Below are positions 21,868 through 25,090 of a DNA stretch of 25,090 nucleotides, one piece after another (position 1 is the first letter of the stretch; each line of letters starts with the position of its first letter). The position numbers were made by a program, and so were the translations under genes. This stretch comes from a virus: IMG/VR virus record IMGVR_UViG_3300020465_000090, positions 1 through 25,090 of that record, one strand, 5' to 3'. Under the pieces are notes generated by a model. It saw only the letters and a list, made by a program, of their open reading frames with translations. It did not search any database and was not told the DNA's origin.

Positions 21868-22347
21868 TTATCTATTGGAAGACTTGTATTGTACGTTATC
21901 TTTAATAGTGTTATAATCAGAACTAGCACCAGAAAGAGCAGTATCATCTACGACCATAACTTCATCAAATCCTGATCGTTCAATAATCTTTGTTTTAATT
22001 TCTAACTGCTTCTTTTCCTTCTGTATCCTTCTCAGAAAAGCATAATGAATAATCTGAGTAAAGTATGCAAATGGATTCCTAGACTTCTCTGGATCGAAAT
22101 TGTGAATATACTGCACACAATTCTCTATACCATCAGAGATCATATCTTCTCTAAACATATAATTAACAAAGTTTGGTTTAAAAGATAAATGTGTAGCAAT
22201 CTTTAAAAAACATTCACCAATGTAATTGGTAATTCTAGGTTTAGGTTTTCCAAGTTCTGCTGCTTCCGCAACTTTTGCTCTATAAACAATTAATGCTTCT
22301 AACAATTCTTTATTATTTACATAGTGTTCTGATTTCTTTTTTACCAT
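21868..22347 (-). CDS. 55: gp55 late-transcription sigma factor
   Basis: A 159-residue homologue of T4 gp55 (185), the minimal sigma that lets host RNA polymerase recognise late promoters (TATAAATA). The part FREDMISDGIENCVQYIHNFDP followed by SRNPFAYFTQIIHYAFLRRIQKEKKQ is typical of sigma region 2 (core binding and -10 recognition). The C-terminus is short and polar and should contact gp45 as in T4. A strong sigma70-type promoter lies just upstream (22372-22400), which fits early or middle expression before late genes are turned on. Confidence 0.93.
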   Translation of the reverse strand: MVKKKSEHYVNNKELLEALIVYRAKVAEAAELGKPKPRITNYIGECFLKIATHLSFKPNFVNYMFREDMISDGIENCVQYIHNFDPEKSRNPFAYFTQIIHYAFLRRIQKEKKQLEIKTKIIERSGFDEVMVVDDTALSGASSDYNTIKDNVQYKSSNR

Positions 22348-22371
22348 AACATCGTTTTTAATGTTGAATCT

Positions 22372-22400
22372 ATTATAGCATTAGTTTAGGAGCTTGACAA
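22372..22400 (-). promoter_or_regulatory. sigma70-type promoter for gp55
   Basis: On the minus strand TTGTCA (22400-22395) is followed by 17 bases and TATAAT (22377-22372), with an extended -10 TGC in front. Both boxes are at or one base from consensus. The start should be near 22365, about 18 bases before the gp55 ATG. Confidence 0.82.
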
Positions 22401-22422
22401 GACCTTAATCTATCAGTAGAAT
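22394..22422 (+). promoter_or_regulatory. opposing sigma70-type promoter sharing the -35 region
   Basis: On the plus strand TTGACA (22394-22399), a perfect -35, is followed by 17 bases and TAGAAT (22417-22422), one base from the -10 consensus. The -35 overlaps that of the gp55 promoter because CTTGACAAG is nearly palindromic. Transcription would run antisense to the Sm-like and uvsW genes. Confidence 0.5.
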
Positions 22423-22449
22423 ACCTTTGTGAGGGTTGAAGGGGATTTA

Positions 22450-22872
22450 TTAGCTATCCTTTGTAGATTGTTTATATATTCCTTCAAGATATTTACGAGC
22501 ATCATTTACAGTTGATATATATCCCATCTTATCAGTTAATTTATTTTTTACGTTATTGTCTGCTGTTCCGATTTGAGTTATATAAAATTTTTCATCCTCT
22601 AAGTAATTATTATATATTGAAATAATTGCTTTATCTTTAATTTCTGTCATAGTAACAACTTTATCCCATTTAATGACAACTGGATCATCTCCTGGTACAT
22701 TTAACCAAGTAGTTAATTTAACCATAGAACCTTCAATAGAATTAATCATTTTTATAGTAACTGGATGAGTAATTAATATTATAGGATTTTCTGTATCTTC
22801 TTCAACAGAAACTGAACCGAAAATTTCTTCCCCAGTTATTAATTTAATTGTTGCGTAAAATTCATCGACCAT
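22450..22872 (-). CDS. Sm-like (Hfq/LSm-fold-like) cyanophage protein with C-terminal extension
   Basis: A 140-residue protein related to the genes at 5509-5826 and 5268-5525. The Sm-like part spans about residues 5-92: a first strand with TGEEIFG (13-19), THPVTI at 35-40, W56 in LTTWLNV, VVTMTEIKD (72-80), and IISIYNNYL. The last 48 residues form an extra region with a helix (NDARKYLEGIYKQS) not present in the other two. RNA binding is inferred from the fold, not shown. It overlaps the uvsW stop by one base and so is made with this helicase. The 102-base spacer after it holds two opposed promoters and no obvious strong terminator. Confidence 0.6.
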   Translation of the reverse strand: MVDEFYATIKLITGEEIFGSVSVEEDTENPIILITHPVTIKMINSIEGSMVKLTTWLNVPGDDPVVIKWDKVVTMTEIKDKAIISIYNNYLEDEKFYITQIGTADNNVKNKLTDKMGYISTVNDARKYLEGIYKQSTKDS

Positions 22873-24338
22873 TAGTTTTTAAAAGGTATATTAACTATAT
22901 CATAATTGAAATTTTCTTCGTTATAGACTTTTATCCGTTCAATTAAATGGTTTAGTGTATAATTTTTTCTGGATTTGTAACTGATATCATCAGCAATGTC
23001 ATATAAGGTTGCTTTAGTTTTGTTGTCACCTTTTCTTAAGACTCTTCCGATAGATTGTAAGTTTCTAATTCTTGATTTAGAAGGTGAAGCAAAAATGACG
23101 TTATGAAGATTTTTAATGTTAATTCCTGTGGAGAAAGTTCCATAAGATGCCACTATAATTGCGTTGTTTTCCCTTTCGGTAATATCACGAATTTGTTCTC
23201 TATCTTCAGTATCAACACCACCATGTACAAAGAATACTTGGCGATTTTCAATAATGTTATTATTATTTATTAAATTATATAACGGTTCTCCATGCTTTTC
23301 TACTCTAGCAAATAATATTAAAGTATTACCTTTTAAATCTAAAGCAAGATTTTTAATAAAATTATTCCTACGATCATTAGTAATAATGTATTGAACTTCA
23401 TCCTCAAATGTTTCAAATTTATTCGGTGGGTGTTTCAATAGAAGCACATTAATGTCCAACGTCGCAACATGACCTTTCTTCATGAGCTCGTCAGTTTTAA
23501 TAATTTTATAAGAAGGACCAAATAATCCTTCAAGAACCCATTTATGTGTTTGAGTTCCATCAAGTGTGCCAGTAAATCCAAATCTATATTTGGCATCACT
23601 AAGTTTTGTCATTATAGATATTAGTGACTTTGATTTAAACTGGTGAGCCTCATCCCCAACCACAACAGAGAATCTCTCAAAATACTTTCTGGGGAGTTTG
23701 TAGATTGATTGCCAAGTAGTAATAATGACTTGAGAGTTAGTCTCTCTTTCTTTACCTGCGTATATCTTGTGGCAAAATGAACCAACGTCCCAACCATAAT
23801 CCGCAAAGTCTTTATACATTTGCTCTACTAGGGAAGTCGTCGGAACGACTATCAGAGTATTTTTCTTGTTCTCAACAAAATATCTCACAATCGAATATAT
23901 CATCAGAGACTTTCCTGATGCAGTTGGGGATATCAACAACTTTCTATTATGTCTTAGAGCGTCGTATACTCCCTGAACTTGATATTGACGAGGGGAATAT
24001 TTGCAAATAGCATTCATATAATCTTTCACACCTTCTTTTGATATTCCTTCATTAACTTCAAAAGGAAGACCATAATATTTACTTTCTACAAATTCAGAAG
24101 TATATTTGTGATCTCTACAAAATTGCATTATTCTATCTAATAACCCAACATATATTTCTCCAGTCTGGGTATTAAATAGTCTTATCTTACCATCCCAAAA
24201 TTTCTTTTTGTATGCTGGTGAGAATTTTGCACCAGGTACTTCAAAGGTAAATTGATCTGCTAACTCATAATAAATGTGAGGTTCTGCTTTTATCTGCAGA
24301 TAAACCTCATTCTTTTTTGATATAATCAAATGTGTCAT
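22872..24338 (-). CDS. uvsW: UvsW DNA/RNA-DNA helicase
   Basis: A 488-residue superfamily 2 helicase, T4 UvsW homologue. It unwinds R-loops and branched DNA, switching replication from origins to recombination. The N-terminal 110 residues form the substrate-recognition domain. Walker A is SPTASGKS at 137-144, the DEAH box is at 229-232, motif III is GFTGTLDG, and motif VI is QSIGRVLRKG from 428. A late-type promoter at 24361-24368 stands upstream, which matches T4, where uvsW is a late gene. Confidence 0.94.
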   Translation of the reverse strand: MTHLIISKKNEVYLQIKAEPHIYYELADQFTFEVPGAKFSPAYKKKFWDGKIRLFNTQTGEIYVGLLDRIMQFCRDHKYTSEFVESKYYGLPFEVNEGISKEGVKDYMNAICKYSPRQYQVQGVYDALRHNRKLLISPTASGKSLMIYSIVRYFVENKKNTLIVVPTTSLVEQMYKDFADYGWDVGSFCHKIYAGKERETNSQVIITTWQSIYKLPRKYFERFSVVVGDEAHQFKSKSLISIMTKLSDAKYRFGFTGTLDGTQTHKWVLEGLFGPSYKIIKTDELMKKGHVATLDINVLLLKHPPNKFETFEDEVQYIITNDRRNNFIKNLALDLKGNTLILFARVEKHGEPLYNLINNNNIIENRQVFFVHGGVDTEDREQIRDITERENNAIIVASYGTFSTGINIKNLHNVIFASPSKSRIRNLQSIGRVLRKGDNKTKATLYDIADDISYKSRKNYTLNHLIERIKVYNEENFNYDIVNIPFKN

Positions 24339-24360
24339 GAAATTTAAACATCACTAAAAA

Positions 24361-24369
24361 TATTTATAG
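24361..24369 (-). promoter_or_regulatory. T4-type late promoter for uvsW
   Basis: The minus strand reads CTATAAATA, containing the full T4 late consensus TATAAATA (24368-24361). It lies 22 bases before the uvsW ATG in the intergenic space between the divergent genes. Confidence 0.7.
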
Positions 24370-24370
24370 T

Positions 24371-24378
24371 CTAAATAA
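24371..24378 (+). promoter_or_regulatory. weak late-promoter-like motif before the plus-strand gene
   Basis: CTAAATAA on the plus strand, 21 bases before the ATG at 24399, resembles the late consensus in part. There is no better candidate for the only plus-strand gene, and no clear ribosome binding site is seen. Confidence 0.25.
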
Positions 24379-24398
24379 AGTAGTTTTATCTAGAATTA

Positions 24399-25090
24399 AT
24401 GACTGCTCTGATTGACCCGAAAAAATATACTAAAACACTTGACCTATTAAGGTCATTTTTTTTGGCTAGAAATTTCCTAGAAGTCCATACTCAAAACCGT
24501 TTAAGCATTCTTGCTGCATGTGAAGATCCAGAAACAGTAGCAACCTATGAATATAATGGAGAAGTATGGCCATTACCACAAACTGGTCAGATGTGGTTGG
24601 AATATGAACTACTTAAGAACCCAGATGTTGCAGGGTTTTTCTGCTTATCAACTTCATATAGAGCAGAACCAAATCCTGTAGAAGGAAGACATGAAGTTAT
24701 TTTCCCTATGTTTGAGTTTGAGATGCACGGAGGTGTAGAAGAACTTGAAAAAATGGAGATTGAATTATGTGAGCATCTTGGAATACCTTTAGATTCAGAA
24801 AATATTAAAACCTACGATGATTGGTCATGGCAATTTAATGCAAAAGAACTTGAGCATGAACATGAAGAAAAAATTAGTCGTGGTATGATTACTAAATTCC
24901 CTGAATGGACATCACCTTTCTGGAATATGGCACGTAATGATGATAAGACTAGTAAAAAAATTGATGTTATATTAAATGGTATGGAAACTATTGGTAGTGC
25001 GGAACGCAGCACCAATAAGAAACAGATGCGTGATACATTCCATACTATCTCTGATGGTGAATATGCTAACTTACTTTACAAATTATTTGG
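24399..25090 (+). CDS. class II aminoacyl-tRNA synthetase-like protein (Asp/Asn/Lys type), 3' end outside window
   Basis: An open frame of 230 codons to the window edge, on the opposite strand from everything else. It shows the three signatures of the class II catalytic core of the Asp/Asn/Lys subgroup. Motif 1 is RSFFLARNFLEVHTQNRLS (about 18-36). Motif 2 is STSYRAE (84-90), followed by GRH (96-98) and IFPMFEFE (101-108). A stretch at 189-203 (DVILNGMETIGSAER) matches the subgroup pattern D-x4-G-x-E-x-x-G-x3-R before motif 3. There is no room for the N-terminal OB-fold anticodon-binding domain, as motif 1 begins within 20 residues of the ATG. It may therefore be a paralogue with another substrate, such as asparagine synthesis or modification of a protein or amino acid. 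Confidence 0.75.
   Translation, partial: MTALIDPKKYTKTLDLLRSFFLARNFLEVHTQNRLSILAACEDPETVATYEYNGEVWPLPQTGQMWLEYELLKNPDVAGFFCLSTSYRAEPNPVEGRHEVIFPMFEFEMHGGVEELEKMEIELCEHLGIPLDSENIKTYDDWSWQFNAKELEHEHEEKISRGMITKFPEWTSPFWNMARNDDKTSKKIDVILNGMETIGSAERSTNKKQMRDTFHTISDGEYANLLYKLF

Noticed and set aside
22423-22470. Imperfect hairpin at the end of the Sm-like gene as a terminator
   Set aside because: The AAGG/CCTT-type pairing is short and bulged, and no T-run follows on the minus strand.
24812-25015. Minus-strand frame of 67 codons opposite the aaRS-like gene
   Set aside because: The plus frame has clear class II synthetase motifs over the same bases.
1-25090. tRNA genes, CRISPR arrays, insertion sequences, integrase or attachment sites
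   Set aside because: Looked for on both strands; no cloverleaf, regular spaced repeats, transposase or recombinase frames were seen.

Overview
The window is part of the genome of a T4-like myovirus (Myoviridae-type, T4 core gene set) that infects a marine picocyanobacterium, most likely Prochlorococcus or Synechococcus. The DNA is AT-rich. It carries almost the whole T4 replication, recombination and late-transcription core: gp41, UvsX, gp43, RegA, gp62, gp44, gp45, gp46, gp47, gp55 and UvsW. Interleaved with these are genes typical of cyanophages: hsp20, a PsbN-like protein, pyrE, a PebS-type bilin reductase, a CobS-like ATPase with a CobT-like partner, and a DUF3110 protein. No structural (head or tail) genes, tRNAs, CRISPR arrays, insertion sequences or integrases are visible.

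Every gene from position 1 to 24338 is on the minus strand, so transcription runs right to left. The only plus-strand gene starts at 24399 and leaves the window; it is an aminoacyl-tRNA-synthetase-like protein. Read in the direction of transcription, the layout is as follows. (a) 24338-22450: uvsW and an Sm-like protein, behind a late-type promoter. (b) 22347-17728: gp55, a conserved protein, gp47, DUF3110, gp46 and a sulfotransferase, behind a strong sigma70-type promoter at 22372-22400. (c) 17689-15109: a doubtful small gene, the CobT-like VWA/HExxH protein and a small conserved protein, ended by a terminator. (d) 15026-6422: CobS-like ATPase, pebS, DUF3310, gp45, small genes, gp44, pyrE, a cassette of small genes including psbN-like, dam, gp62 and regA. 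(e) 6324-5890: hsp20 alone, ended by a strong hairpin terminator. (f) 5826-1: two Sm-like genes, gp43, a 56-aa protein, uvsX, a 2OG oxygenase and gp41 (cut by the window edge).

Genes are packed with 1-4 base overlaps (TAATG, ATGA), so translation is probably coupled. The core proteins form the T4-type replisome: polymerase, clamp, clamp loader and helicase, plus UvsX/UvsW/gp46/gp47 for recombination-dependent replication. gp55 with gp45 activates late promoters, and RegA represses early mRNAs. The auxiliary genes point to manipulation of host photosynthesis, pyrimidine synthesis, protein folding and possibly RNA metabolism.

The most interesting observations are: a sigma70 promoter whose -35 box lies in the loop of a terminator hairpin (5848-5888), with a similar composite upstream of cobS; two back-to-back promoters sharing a -35 region in front of gp55; three diverged Sm-like genes in one window; a class II aaRS-like protein that begins directly at the catalytic domain; and three microproteins of 33, 39 and 50 residues in the clamp/clamp-loader operon.
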